Origin: Paracamarosporium sp. OC-R06-R3
Lineage: Eukaryota > Ascomycota > Dothideomycetes > Pleosporales > Didymosphaeriaceae
Direction of reading: 5' to 3'
DNA: 64,000 nt
Assembly (NCBI GenBank): GCA_019828545.1
Contig: JACVRA010000023.1
Location: 220,917-284,916, forward strand
Shown: positions 35,807-46,886 of the stretch, piece after piece
Position numbering within the stretch: position 1 is the stretch's first letter
How the letters are laid out: every line of letters begins with the position of its first letter
The notes under the pieces: model-generated
What the model saw: the letters and a program-made list of their open reading frames with translations, nothing else
Told to the model about the DNA's origin: nothing
Database searches by the model: none
Made by a program: the position numbers and the translations under genes

Positions 35807-37170
35807 ATGTGGGGAGGAAAGGTCTTTGGTCTGGTAGCGTTGACTACCGGTGCTGTCTCTGCGCCAGCAAAGAGACAAGCACCGAATGGTGTACCCGACT
35901 ATGTGCTGAAGTATGGTACGTATGATTCTCCTTCTATACGTCTTTAATCACCGAAGCATGTCGTGAGAAAGAAACGAACTTCATATCAACTGGGTTTGAT
36001 CTGCAAGTCTCGGCCCCCAAGGCTGGAGAGCATCAGCAATTGTCACAAGTCCGATGACTTCTCAGACCTGCCTTTTTCGTACAGTCCTACCCCCACAAAT
36101 GTTTCGTAACCATCTCGCAGCATGGATGCGCTTGACCAATCGACTATCAACGTGTTCTGACATTCAACAGCTCCCGTCGTGTATCTCCATGGTCAAGATC
36201 CATACTTTCCATCAGATCTGAACACCCATATCTCACATACAACTCCGCGAGTAAACTTCAATACCGTATCGGCGCCCAACCCATTGGATCTCAACAGTCT
36301 CAATCAACTCGGTGCTGATGTATACTTGACATCGAATGACGATATCACCACCAACCCAGACTGGCTGAAGGGTGTGAAGCCTGATGGCAACGGAAAGACT
36401 GAAGGCACCACCGCCGCAGTCATTGTCAACGACAAGGGGGACGGGAATGTAGATGCTTTCTACATGTACTTCTATACCTACAACTGGGGCGGCGAGGTTT
36501 TAGGGTTGAGCTCCCTGAACTTCGGTAAGACCCTGCTCCCTGACCCTTTCTCATATTCTTAGTCCCTAATTCCATCATAGGTAACCACGTCGGCGATTGG
36601 GAACATACTATGGTGAGGTTCTCCAACGGTGAGCCACAAGCCGTATGGTATTCCCAGCATGCAAATGGCCAAGCCTTCAAGTACTCCGTTACAGAAAAGC
36701 ACACCGACAACCTACGCCCGATTGCTTACTCTGCCAACGGCTCTCATGCAAACTACGCCATTGGCGGGACCCATGACCACACTATTCCTAACTTCAATTT
36801 GCCTGGCGGAGTCCTGGAAGACCACACTGCAAAGGACATCTTCTGGGACCCACTTCAGTCATCCCTCTTCTACAAATATGATGCCGGGGCCAACTCATTC
36901 ACAGCATATGATGGTACAAGCCCTGTGAATTGGTTGAGCTTCCCTGGCCACTGGGGTGATCAGGAGTATCCCACGAGTGATAAGAGACAAGTAAAAATAT
37001 TCAACCAGGCCAAATATAGCAGTGGTCCAACAGGGCCCGCCGACAAGCAGTTGAACCGGAATAATGTGTGTCCTGACAATGGGAACGATTGTATACTGCG
37101 AGGCATCTTGGTGCCGAGGAGCGCGGAGTTGGATGCGCAGGTCTTTGCTGATGACGTTGTACAGCGCTAG
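35807..37170 (+). CDS. secreted Vps62-family protein
   Basis: Exons 35807-35915, 36171-36524 and 36581-37170 give 350 aa. Introns are 255 and 56 nt; the 255-nt intron is the longest in the window. A signal peptide (MWGGKVFGLVALTTGAVS) is followed by APAKR, a dibasic pro-site. The rest matches the VPS62/TDA6 (DUF946) family: APVVYLHGQDPYFPSDL, FYMYFYTYNWG, the hallmark GNHVGDWEHTMVRF, and a Pro/Gly-rich C-terminal half with SFPGHWGDQEYPTSDKRQ. In yeast Vps62 is linked to vacuolar sorting, but most filamentous-fungal copies have signal peptides and no assigned activity. Two Cys near the C-terminus (VCPDNGNDCILRG) could form a disulfide. Confidence 0.88.
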
Positions 37171-38249
37171 GATCTTTACTCGTTTAAGTGCAATACCTAA
37201 CGGTGGGTAGAGTGGCCTTTGGCAATGGTTTCTACATATACCCCAATTGATTCTATTCATGAAATCTTCAAAAACGAAGTCCACGTTAGCTTAATAGAGG
37301 CGACCGAAACTCTATCAGTGCTGCCAATGTTCAGGAAATCAGGAACTGATTGATTGTGGTACGAAGATCGAACAGCGTGGGCTTGAGATCGCCCAGGCAG
37401 CCAACGCACGCCTATTTGCCTTAAACTACATGAATAATTATGTACATCTTAAGAAGCTTCTTGAGAAGTAACAAGTATTTTGAAAGTGTATTTGGACACA
37501 GGCACTGGGCGTTGAGCTAACTGTTGCGACCTAACATGATTAAAAGGTCTTATTAACAACAAATATGCTGCTAATACGTTTAACCATTAAACAAAAGATT
37601 CTAAGGACTCCTTCTAGTTTAACTAGCCTATTGTTAAGTGCTTATACACCTACAAAATCCGTAGATGGTAGGGTACTAGAAGATATTCAGGCAACGAGGT
37701 TTGCTGACATAGGATCGCAACAATCGATCAAGTTGTGGGGAGAACTCCAGAGGCATCCACAAGCAAGGGATCTTCATTTGGAAAATGCAACGTTCGATAT
37801 TTTATCAATCCAGAATAAAAAAAATGAATTGTTCAAAGCAACTTGATATGCAGTCCTTCGCGAGTAGTGTAGAAGCGTGGCCGAACACTCGGTGTTTTCA
37901 AAGCGGCGACACCCCGAGCGAGCTCGGAGATTCATATCGCTCTCCGAGCCAACCGATACGGCGCTGCGGCGCTCTCTCGAGCCTTACCTTCACTGGGGTA
38001 ACACACGTAAATTGCTTGGATCGTAGTACTGATCGCCACTGTGCCAATCGGACTGATGTACAAAATGTACAAGCCCTGTACGGTTGTATGTCAGTGTCAG
38101 GATGCCACTTTGGCCCCCTCGTAATGGCTTCTCCTATTTAACATTCAGTCATTCACGTTTCACACATTGCGACGGCTCGGAAAATCAATTGCGCCTTTTG
38201 CGTGCGTTTTGACAGCATCGCTTCGCACCAGCATCGTCCAACACCGGCC
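37171..38249. other. intergenic with AT-rich block, upstream of the MFS transporter
   Basis: The part at about 37400-37860 is clearly AT-rich, with many TpA steps, unlike the flanks. It could be a decayed repeat, but no coding relic is recognisable. The part at 37900-38249 is ordinary and contains the palindrome listed separately. Confidence 0.45.
37922..37949. promoter_or_regulatory. 9-bp palindrome with CGG and CCG half-sites
   Basis: GCTCGGAGA and its exact reverse complement TCTCCGAGC are separated by 10 bp. This gives CGG and CCG triplets 16 bp apart, about 300 bp upstream of the transporter start. Inverted CGG/CCG pairs are the usual targets of Zn2Cys6 dimers, and such a regulator is encoded two genes on. 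Binding is inference. Confidence 0.4.
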
Positions 38250-40019
38250 ATGTCGCATCCACCTAGCTCCATCACATTGGCGGCCGACTCGATACGCGAA
38301 AAGAGGTCTGACGTCGAGCAAGGACCAGTTGAGAAACAATTGAGCAATTCGCAAACACCTCCAGAGCCCATCAATCCATGGCATCCATCGCAATTCCCCG
38401 ATGGTGGGAAAGACGCTCTATTATGCCTCTTGGGAGCTTTCTGCTGCCTGTTCTGTAGCTTCGGTAAGTAAGGCTTTGAAACGTGGTCTTTCTCTTGCTG
38501 TCGCCAATGTCTGAGCTCCTCAGCCTTACATGGCTAGCTGAGACATGTCCAATCTTCGTGTTCGACGACGTCTGTATGAATGATACTGACATTGGTTTTC
38601 CGCTCTGTAGGTTGGCTCAACTGCGTCGGCATCTTTCAAAACTACTACGAAACTCACCAATTGAGAGACAAGTCGTCATCGCAGGTCGCATGGATTTCTT
38701 CTCTGCAGATCTTTGTCATGTTTCTTCCTGGCCCTATTGTTGGGTTCTTTTTGGATAACTATGGCCCGAAGTATTTAATTGTGGTTGGAGCTTTCTTCCA
38801 CGTTTTCGGCCTCATGATGACGAGTCTATGCACGGAATACTATCAGTTCATTCTCGCACAAGGTATTTGCAGCCCGTTAGGCCTCAACTGCATATTCAAT
38901 GCAGCCATTGGCTCCCTTCCCACATGGTTTCTCAAAAAGCGTGGTCTTGCATATGGTGCCACACTCGCGGGAAGTGGACTGGGTGGCATTACTTTCCCTA
39001 TCATGGCGTCGCACCTCATCCCGCAGATCGGATTCGGATGGACTATGTAAGTACTATCTAACTCCCCTACCACATATTTTGTAGGACGCAGGATGCCAAC
39101 AGTTCAAGCTTCCAGCAAGGCGTCGCAAAAGACCAACGTTGATGCTAACCATTGCAGGCGCACTTTCGCTTTCATGATCCTCGGTTTGATGATCATTGCT
39201 TTCGCCACGGTCAAATCACGACTGCCACCGAAGCCTCGTAAATTCAGAGTTCAAATCTTCATCGAACCTTTCAAGGATATGAGATACACTTTGATGACCA
39301 TCTCTTCTTTCATTTTCTTCCTGGGTTTATTCATACCTATCAACTTTATTGAGGTCGAAGCCAGGGCAAATGGCATGTCTGTGCGACTTTCAAGCTACCT
39401 TCTTGCCATCCTAAACGCCGCTAGGTATGTCAGCTCCATCTTCTCTTCTCTGCCGCACGACCCTAACTGATAGCAGCATCTTTGGTCGCGTCGTCCCAGG
39501 TGCACTTGCCGACAAATTTGGAGCGTATAATATGCAATCCTTCATGTGCTTCTTCACAGGAATACTATGCCTAGCCCTAGGCTTACCTGCCTCAAGCAAC
39601 GCAGCATTCATTGGTAAGTGGCACAGTATAGAGCCAATGCAGCTCCTCTGCGAAAAGAAAAGTCTTACTTTCGTTAAGCTGATACATAAGCATCCCCGAC
39701 ACAGGAGGCGTGAGCTGACTTTATACCCACAGTTTTTGCCGCTCTCTACGGATTTGCATCAGGCGGATTCGTCTCACTCGCGCCAGCACAGATTGCAAAG
39801 ATATCCAACGTACAAGAGATTGGCGTCCGCACAGGTGTGTTGTTTTCGTGCGTCAGCTTCGCGGGGCTCGTTGGCAATCCAATTGGCGGAGCACTTGTAG
39901 ACGGCACTGGGTTTGACAAGTTGAACATCTTTGCAGGAGTAGCCATGATCGCGGGAGCAGTAATGTTTGTTATTACAAGGATGGTGGTGACGGGCTGGAA
40001 GATATTTCAGTTGGCATAA
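38250..40019 (+). CDS. MFS transporter, monocarboxylate-transporter-like (MCT/Mch family)
   Basis: Five exons, 38250-38463, 38611-39046, 39158-39424, 39477-39613 and 39733-40019, give 446 aa. Introns are 147, 111, 52 and 119 nt. About 12 membrane segments follow a 55-residue polar N-terminus ending DGGKDALLCLLGAF, typical of the fungal MCT group. Supporting motifs are WLNCVGIFQNYYETHQL, SSSQVAWISSLQIFVMFLPGPIVGFFLDNYGPK (TM2-loop), and PTWFLKKRGLAYGATLAGSGLGG. The second half has IFGRVVPGALADKFG and the final GNPIGGALVDGTGFD. The third exon join (WTM-RTFAFMILG) is chosen over a nearer AG because that one gives a stop. Family members carry monocarboxylates, riboflavin or metabolites; the substrate is unknown. 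Confidence 0.9.
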
Positions 40020-40528
40020 AGAAGGAGCGCATGTATGTGCACTTCTCCTCAGTGGGCTGTACGATAACTCAGTGACCCAGCGTACGCGCTGGCCAGGTAC
40101 ACATTAAGTTTACATCGCCAATATTCGATTTTAGAAATTAGATTAGACCTACAATTTAATAGACTCTACACTCTTATTGAAAATACGCTCATGCCCCCAG
40201 AAAATCGGGCGCCTTAGATTCTTCCAGTCTATCCGATAATAGTTAAGCCTGAGCATTAGCGTGGTACGGTTTGTACAACATCAGTGTCCCTCTCGTACAA
40301 CAACCTCGCTCTTCGCATGCCGCGCCGCCTTTCAACGTACAACTTCCACTCTAAGCCCGAAGTCCAATCATTCCCGTTCAGGATCCTCTCGCCTAGTCGG
40401 GTGGAGGTGACGCTTTACGATCTAAGGTCGCTTGTTCCGCCGAATCAGAACGCCTCTTTGTACACTACCACTAGATTCGCTGACCAAAGCTTATTGTGCG
40501 CTGCCAGTTTTCCGCGCGCTGAGCAGCT
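40020..40528. other. intergenic between transporter and regulator
   Basis: A 509-bp gap. It holds the transporter 3' flank and regulator promoter. The ORF at 40284-40616 runs into the regulator's zinc-cluster exon in another frame and is not supported. Confidence 0.5.
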
Positions 40529-42944
40529 ATGCCTAAACAGCGGCAAACATGTACAAGATGCTCCCAAAGACGGCAGAAGTGTGACCGCAAGAGTCCGTGC
40601 ACGCGATGCGTACTGAACAAGGAAGCACAGTGAGTAGCATCTGGATTAGCAGTGCTACCTATTGAACGATATACTTACGCTATACCTTCGTCTAGTCTTT
40701 GTACTACTGAATGGAAGGAAGGCTACAATCCGGCTGTTCATCGCAGATGTAAGCTACCAGATCCATAATTCGTCTAAAACACCGACTCATTGCACATTGG
40801 TAGATCCTAAGAAACCTTCACCGACGATAAGCCAAGGCTTAACAGACGCAAGCACTTCATCTGATGTCTCACCGTCCGGCGTCAATCAATCATGGCCAGC
40901 CGGTCAGCTCCCTCTGCAGTTTCGGGTGAAAGAAACAGGCAATCAGGTGAACGGCTCTGGCCCTTATAAAGCCATGAATTGTCGCTAACTGTGTCTCCTA
41001 ATTAGAACAGGAATGACTTGTCTCAAGATGTTTCCCCTGATGATGTGCAAGACTCGTCTCAGCTTCCCACACCGTCGTCAAATAACGTAGATTTCATTAC
41101 GTATGGAAGATCAGAGTTCTCAAATATAAACATGGGAAATTTGTTGAATGGGAAAGATGAGTTTTCGAGGAATCAAGCGCTCATGGAACAGACACTCAGT
41201 CAAAACCGCACAAAGACTGTTTTAGACGAAGCGGCCACTGAGATCTTTTCACCAGCCGCGCAGGCGGTAGAGGTGTATCACCTTCAGTCAGTACTTCCTA
41301 CCAAGGACCAAGTACTCCAGATGATCGATTACCACCAAAACTGCATGGCGTATTGGGTTGGTGGCATTTACCATGGCCCATCCTTCCGAAAAGCATTATT
41401 AGAAGCGTATGGAGATAACGATCAGCTTGATCTCCGAAGTCACGACTGGAGATGGTGTGCGTTGCTGTTCTCGATACTCGCGGCAGGCATAATAGGCTCA
41501 CCTGAAGAGGTGTCTGCCTCGTGGGGCTTCTCCGACGCAGACAAGCTGAGACTTTCTCGACAATGGGGAAACTCTCTCATATCGTGTCTACAGCTTGGAG
41601 ATTATGCTTCGAAACATCACATCTATTCTGTACAGGCGATTCTTAACATGCACACCTCGGAACATTTAGTAGGGTCTGCAAAAGAATGGGCAGTATATCA
41701 GGCATCCTCTACCGTTATTGCGAGAGGCCTTGGCTTGAATAAGTGAGTCGCGATGCTAAAAGAAAAAGAAAAGAAAAGCTAACATCTCAGACTCGGCCCG
41801 CATCCGGAAGACTCGATACCTCCTTCAGCGATGACGCCTGACCAGAAAGACGCACTCATTCAACGCGAGATTGGTCGAAGAGTCTGGAGTGCGCTTACAT
41901 CTCAAGACTGGCTTTGTTCAACTTCCCAAGGAATGTATACACAACAGAAGCGGCATTATACCTCCATTCCACCGCGACACTTTGACGAAGAGACGTGGGA
42001 ACCGGTACATAACTATCAACAGCCAACTTTTACGCACATTAGCGTCTTTCTCAACGAAATTGCTCATGTCTTAGTGCGGTATCTCGACGACATGATGGAC
42101 GCTGGTAATATCGAATCGAAGTACAATGTTGTCCTAAGATTCGATGCCATCATGCGAGGGATGTGCATCGAAAGAATGCCCCCGTGGCTATCATTAAACA
42201 CACCCTATAATTCAGCATGGCCAGAATGGACTAAATGGGTTAGAAGATCCTATCATGCCTCTTGTGCACACAAGATTATTATGATCCATCAAAGCTTCTT
42301 GGGCAGAAGTTTCAAAGATGCCCGGTATACGTACTCACGATGGGCCTGTCTCAGTAGTGCGAAGACCATCCTTGAAGCCATGGAGAGACGGCGTCCTAAT
42401 GAACCCCAATGGTGGGTCGAACAGGTATGGATATGTTAGAGTATCTAACTGTATTGCTCACTGACATTGAACCAAGGCTTTTGTCGTTACGGCCGGTCTC
42501 TGCTTAGGCCTCGATTTAGTTCATCGTTCCGATAAGGAACCAGAAGCAGCCAAAGATTACGAATCGATTCGGAGAGCAATCATTATTCTCGAACAATGGC
42601 CAACAAGCTCGGTCGCGGCACATGGAATTCGATTGCTTACCACGTTACTGGATGAATACGCGAAGAGATCTGATATCTCGAGAACAGACCCGCGCCCACA
42701 GAATCATGAGTTTCCTCCTAACATCGCTCCGCAAGCTCTTGCTCATGCTGCTTCTGTTGACTCACCAAGACCAACACCTACACCTGGACCTGCAGAAGTC
42801 ACAGTAGGAGAAGACGTATGGAACAATCCCGAATTGGATATCGATATGACGGGGTTTGAGGAACTCATGGAAACCCTTCCTTTACAAAATGGGTTTGACA
42901 ATACAGCATTCCTTGAAAACCTATGGAATGGCTACACGGTGTAA
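40529..42944 (+). CDS. Zn2Cys6 fungal transcription factor
   Basis: Six exons, 40529-40629, 40696-40748, 40804-40946, 41006-41742, 41791-42424 and 42477-42944, give 711 aa. The zinc cluster is at the extreme N-terminus: C8, C11, C18, C24, C27 and C36 in CTRCSQRRQKCDRKSPCTRC. The sixth Cys is supplied by exon 2, which confirms the first intron. A disordered linker leads into the fungal_trans middle homology region at about 185-460. That region includes FRKALLEAY, RWCALLFSILAAGIIGS, VYQASSTVIARGLGLNK, REIGRRVWSALTSQDWL and ARYTYSRWACLSSAKTIL. The end is acidic and hydrophobic (DMTGFEELMETLPLQ), like an activation domain. It sits between the MFS transporter and a Sulfotransfer_4-type gene on the same strand, so it may control them. 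It does not closely match a named regulator that I can recognise. Confidence 0.9.
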
Positions 42945-43353
42945 ATTTAAGGAGGTACGCACGCTGATCGTGATTTTATGTCATTGCTACCCCACTCTCA
43001 ACGTTGCACTAGATCAACGAACTTGTTGCTGATGTCAGTTCCATGACTCTTGTTCACTTTCTTGTGAAGGTCGCGGCGCGTGTTTAGTGGGCTGAGTCAG
43101 CGACTAGAACAGATGATTATGTCTCCGTTCCTCATAATGTATTGTATATGTATCACAATGAGGGGATTTGATAGCTAAAAGGTGTAACAATTAAGGGGAG
43201 TGTTTTGCCCATGCACTCTGAGGGCGACAAAGGGTGGCTAGACCGGAAAGGCCTAGTGTCGAGCTAGCCGAACTGGGCCTAGCGCAAGTCCCTCACAATG
43301 ACATGGTCTCGTCTAGAGACCTATATTGCCTGGTATAGGTCTTGCTAGTGACC
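42945..43353. other. intergenic between regulator and sulfotransferase-like gene
   Basis: About 400 bp, with promoter and 3' flank only. I see no further ORF with coding character. Confidence 0.5.
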
Positions 43354-44436
43354 ATGCCAAATTCCACTATGAATGCTATCGACGAAGTGTTCAGCCGCCT
43401 ATATGCAGTTCCCGTCCCCAACCGGCCTCGTACAAGGCCGCTGCAAGTCATTTGCGTCGGTCCATCGCGCTCCGGCACAGTAAGCAAAGTTCACCCCAAG
43501 ATAACAGATATGAGCTTGCTGAACTTCAAGGACTCATTGAAGCAAGCATTGTTTGAGCTCGGCTATCCGAAAGTCTTCCATGGTTACGAAACCCTCTTAC
43601 CCTCCAATCGCCACCACAAACCCGTGCTGTGTGGGCTTCTACAAAAGAAGTATCACAGCGGCTCCAAAGACGGTAACATCACGTTCACTGCGGAAGAATT
43701 CGACCAGGTCTTTGGAGATTACGATGCGTTAACCGACATGCCGTGCGCCAGCTTTGCTGCAGAGCTCGTAGCCGCATACCCGGACGCAAAGATTATTCTC
43801 AACAGAAGAAATGATTTGGATGCGTGGTATAAGAGTTTCGATGCGACTATGATGACGAACAGAAAGGAATGGTGGTCGTATATCTGCTCTTGGTTCTCGC
43901 CGGATCTGTACTGGTCGAAAAGACTTATACATCGCAACATGATGCTAGAGTTCTTCCGCGGTGATTTTCAAGCAAATGGAAAATGGGTAGGTCACTGATG
44001 ATAATACTGCGGCATTGTAGCTTGAGTAGCATGATTGGGGACACCCGGTGTTGTTTATGCGGAGACCTTTCTTCGGCTTTCGTCTTGTGGCTGTCACTTG
44101 TGGGCTTCTGCTAAGATCTGACAGGTATACCGTGAGCATTGCGCGATGGTCAGGGGACTCGTCCCAGAAGAACGTTTCCTTGAATGGGGAGTTGAAGATG
44201 GCTGGGAGCCACTATGTCAGTTTCTGGGCAAGGAGGTACCTAAAACGGAGTTCCCAAATGGAAACGCGCCAGCTGCATTCCTGAAAACAATCGCAGGAAA
44301 TCATGGGAAGTGGATGAGGCATGCCTATTGGAATATGGCGCTAGTGAGTGGAGGCTTGATCGCTGGAACGGCGCTTGTGATGTGTCGTGAAGAAGTTGTA
44401 GATGCAGCGTTAGGTTTATGGGTCTATGTAAGATAG
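43354..44436 (+). CDS. Sulfotransfer_4-type P-loop protein
   Basis: Exons 43354-43479, 43531-43986 and 44125-44436 give 297 aa. The N-terminal strand-loop VICVGPSRSGT-DSLKQAL is the 5'-phosphosulfate-binding-like P-loop of the fungal Sulfotransfer_4 group; the intron falls exactly after the Thr. It continues with LGYPKVFHGYETLL, the conserved DALTDMPCASFAAELVAAYPDAKIILNRR, DAWYKS, and YREHCAMVRGLVPEERFLEWGVEDGWEPLCQFLGKEVP. A hydrophobic C-terminal helix (ALVSGGLIAGTALVM) could be a tail anchor. Members often lie in secondary-metabolite loci, but real sulfotransferase activity is proven for few. An alternative last splice (donor GTAAGA at 44428 to AG at 44521) would replace the last two residues by a 100-residue coiled-coil tail. 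Confidence 0.88.
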
Positions 44437-44521
44437 GCAGCTCAGAGTGCGTTGGCCGTGCACTGAAATATCAAAGGGAAGGTTGTTTGTCCTCGAGAGC
44501 GTAGCTGCTTATGGCGGATAG

Positions 44522-44824
44522 GACTACAGTCCAAACAACAGATTCAAGTCAGAATCCCCTAGTCCTGTATACAATGCATATGGTCACCCTTTCGCAGCGC
44601 GCACGAAGTCCAAGGGCATGTTCGAGCCCGAAACCGCTAAGCTCTCTGCTATTCGAAAGACACTCTGCAATACTCTCGAACGGTCTGAAGTCCAAGTTAA
44701 CATGCTTAAAAAGAAAATTAGGGCAGTGGAAGAGCAGATAAAGGCCTTGGTAAATCAACTAGAGCGAAAAGAGGTGCCGGATACGATAACTGGCGTGATT
44801 GCGACTGGTAGTGGTAATGAATGA
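44522..44824 (+). CDS. open frame with coiled coil: alternative last exon or separate small gene
   Basis: A continuous frame of 100 codons starts right after an AG (TATGGCGGATAG) and has no ATG until 44618. It reads DYSPNNRFKSESPSPVYNAY, then a heptad-rich coiled coil (ERSEVQVNMLKKKIRAVEEQ). In phase it continues exactly from the sulfotransferase-like exon 3 if the intron 44428-44521 is removed. If it is its own gene, it would be 68 aa from the ATG at 44618. Coding character looks real, but which gene it belongs to is open. Confidence 0.35.
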   Translation, partial: DYSPNNRFKSESPSPVYNAYGHPFAARTKSKGMFEPETAKLSAIRKTLCNTLERSEVQVNMLKKKIRAVEEQIKALVNQLERKEVPDTITGVIATGSGNE

Positions 44825-44976
44825 GAGAGTTCGACGTAGGGTGTGCACTTCATCCTCTGTTGTTCAATACTTCCATATGTCAAAACCCGTAACCACACAA
44901 CTAGACTAGTGAGATCCATAGACCATTACGATTACATTATCATCTCATGTATACTATACATGTCTCAATCAATTAA

Positions 44977-46079
44977 TCACGAGCAGCAAGAGCAATCATT
45001 ACAGCTCGAATCTCTGATCGTCGGCGGTACCGCACACGTCTTCTGGCTCGTATATGGCTGTGTGGTAGTGGCCGGCCCACTTCCCTTCAACGTCGTGGCC
45101 TTGACCAACACTGGAATCGCTGAGCCGGTACTAAGTCCAAACACGCGGTGTCCAAGGACTCGCAGCAAGCTCGCGATTTCCCCAGAATGAGCAGTCACGC
45201 TGATGTATGTACTCTTGTCGCTCCCAAATACGTCGTCCAGCACTTTCTTGCTCCGGATATCCTGGCCAGTAGATGTTTCGGCACGGAGAGCAGTCCAGTA
45301 GGGATCATGCTCTGCAAAACCCTTTTCGAATTTATAGGTGGGGAAGTTGTGGTGGATGAATGTCTTGTTACTGCGGCGATCGCAAGTGTGTGCTGAGATA
45401 CCCTCGCGAAAGTACTCCTTGATCGTGGGTTTGAATGGACTTTTCTTTGGAAGCGGGAGGTCCGAGAAGGTAAGTCGCGCGGTGTCGAGGCATCGGTAGA
45501 GAGGACTGGTGTAGTAGGTTTGGGGTGCAGCGATCTTTTCGGTGGTAAGGAGCTTCTTCCAGAAACGGTTCACGGAGAGGGCTTGTTGGACACCGGTTGC
45601 TGTGAGATGGGCATCCGCCCAGGTCACGGTGTCGTTGCCATCTTTCTCGGACCAATAGCAATTCCACGCCGGGGTGCCAAAGTATGTTTCAGCGGCATTG
45701 TGGCTGAGGAATGTGCAGTTAGCAAATGATACAGTGGAGGAGATACTGGATCCACTTACTAGCCTTCACCGTGCCGACCAAGGAAAAGCAGTGTATAACG
45801 TTCCGACTTCTTAGCATGGCGATTAAGAGTATCAATGTAGTGATTCAACCTTTGCCAGCTGGTGGGGTTCCTCCCCGGGAACGTCTTATCACTGGGATAT
45901 TTCCTCTCGATCAAGCCGAAGTTCTCCGCCGTGAAGTTAAAGCTCGAAGCATCTGTAGCCGCATCATCCTGCTTAAAAACACCAGTGACTACGGTGTAAT
46001 TGATGTGTGTCTTGACACCATACGCTTGGACTGTCGCTGCAGCTGCGAGAACGCTAGTGAGGAGTGACGAGCACCACAT
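44977..46079 (-). CDS. secreted phosphoglycerate-mutase-like (histidine phosphatase) protein
   Basis: Exons 46079-45760 and 45703-44977, with a 56-nt intron, give 348 aa. The first ATG begins a clear signal peptide (MWCSSLLTSVLAAAATVQA-Y). The histidine phosphatase core has the nucleophile motif LLFLGRHGEG, whose RHGEG-YHN continuation is rebuilt by the splice. It is followed by TATGVQQALSVNRFWKKLL, SPLYRCLDTARLTF and, near the end, the second catalytic His in ISVTAHSGEIASLLRVLGH. This pattern (RHG...YHN...HSGEI) matches the fungal PMU1-like group of broad phosphomonoesterases rather than glycolytic mutase. The C-terminus ends in a Cys-rich SSCNDCSCCS. It is convergent with the preceding plus-strand locus. 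Confidence 0.9.
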
Positions 46080-46886
46080 ATTGAACAACTAAGGTGTTCA
46101 CGGTGCTGGAAGCGTTGCGCGATGGAAGGATCGAGGTCTTCCAGCGACATGGGTTTTTTATATGTACTTGCATATGGGATATAGTTTCGATCCTAGACTC
46201 CACGCAGCAAAGCTAGGGCTGAAGACCTCCGAGGTATAGTTGCGAGCCAATGAAATGAGAACGTGATTCGGATAATTCACCAGGATAGGGAGGTGGGTCT
46301 GCACGCTTTCATCTCTTCCCTCGTCCAGGTTCATGGCGCGGAAAAACACCACAGATATTGTATGAGCAATTGTAAAGAATCGAAATTGATAAAAGTTGCA
46401 TGGTAGGTAAAAGGCCGGCATCGAGTCCCTTATTCATAGATCGCTCGTAGACCAGGATACGATCCAATACTACAAAATTCAGAAAGAACCACGCCGTATC
46501 CATTAGATGACGCGTAGCCACTGAAGTGATTCATATTGGGGCGAAACTAGATCGAGATTGGCGAAGGACTTCTTATGATGCCGAGCCGATATCGCCGAAT
46601 ACCTTTCAGCCATCGAATATACGAACACGCTGCGGCTCTGAGGGCATTTGGATATTTGGGAGGTCTTGCTGCGGGGAAGACATGATAAGATGTGCACATC
46701 AGACGATATTAACATTGCAAATTTGATTTGATTGGGATGAAGGTTTGCATCGACATTTGAGCAGTCGACATTGAAGTGGGTACAAATTTCTGACTGACAA
46801 CCTGTCGGACATACGTCTATAACAACGGCATTGATTATTTACGATGTTTTGATTACTAGGTGTTGCTCTTTGATCTTTAATCCGTG
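46080..46886. other. intergenic
   Basis: A gap of 0.8 kb between the phosphatase start (-) and the AFI1 stop (-). It holds the phosphatase promoter. The ORFs at 46158-46421, 46309-46521 and 46503-46715 are hydrophobic or domain-free and not supported. Confidence 0.5.

Noticed and set aside
37565..37846. 93-aa plus-strand ORF in the AT-rich island
   Set aside because: No recognisable domain, AT-driven codon use, and no supporting splice or neighbour signal.
39085..39157. Separate exon between MFS exons 2 and 3 (after the AG at 39085)
   Set aside because: It leads to an in-frame stop unless a 20-nt intron is assumed. A single 111-nt intron gives the conserved WTM-RTFAFMILG join.
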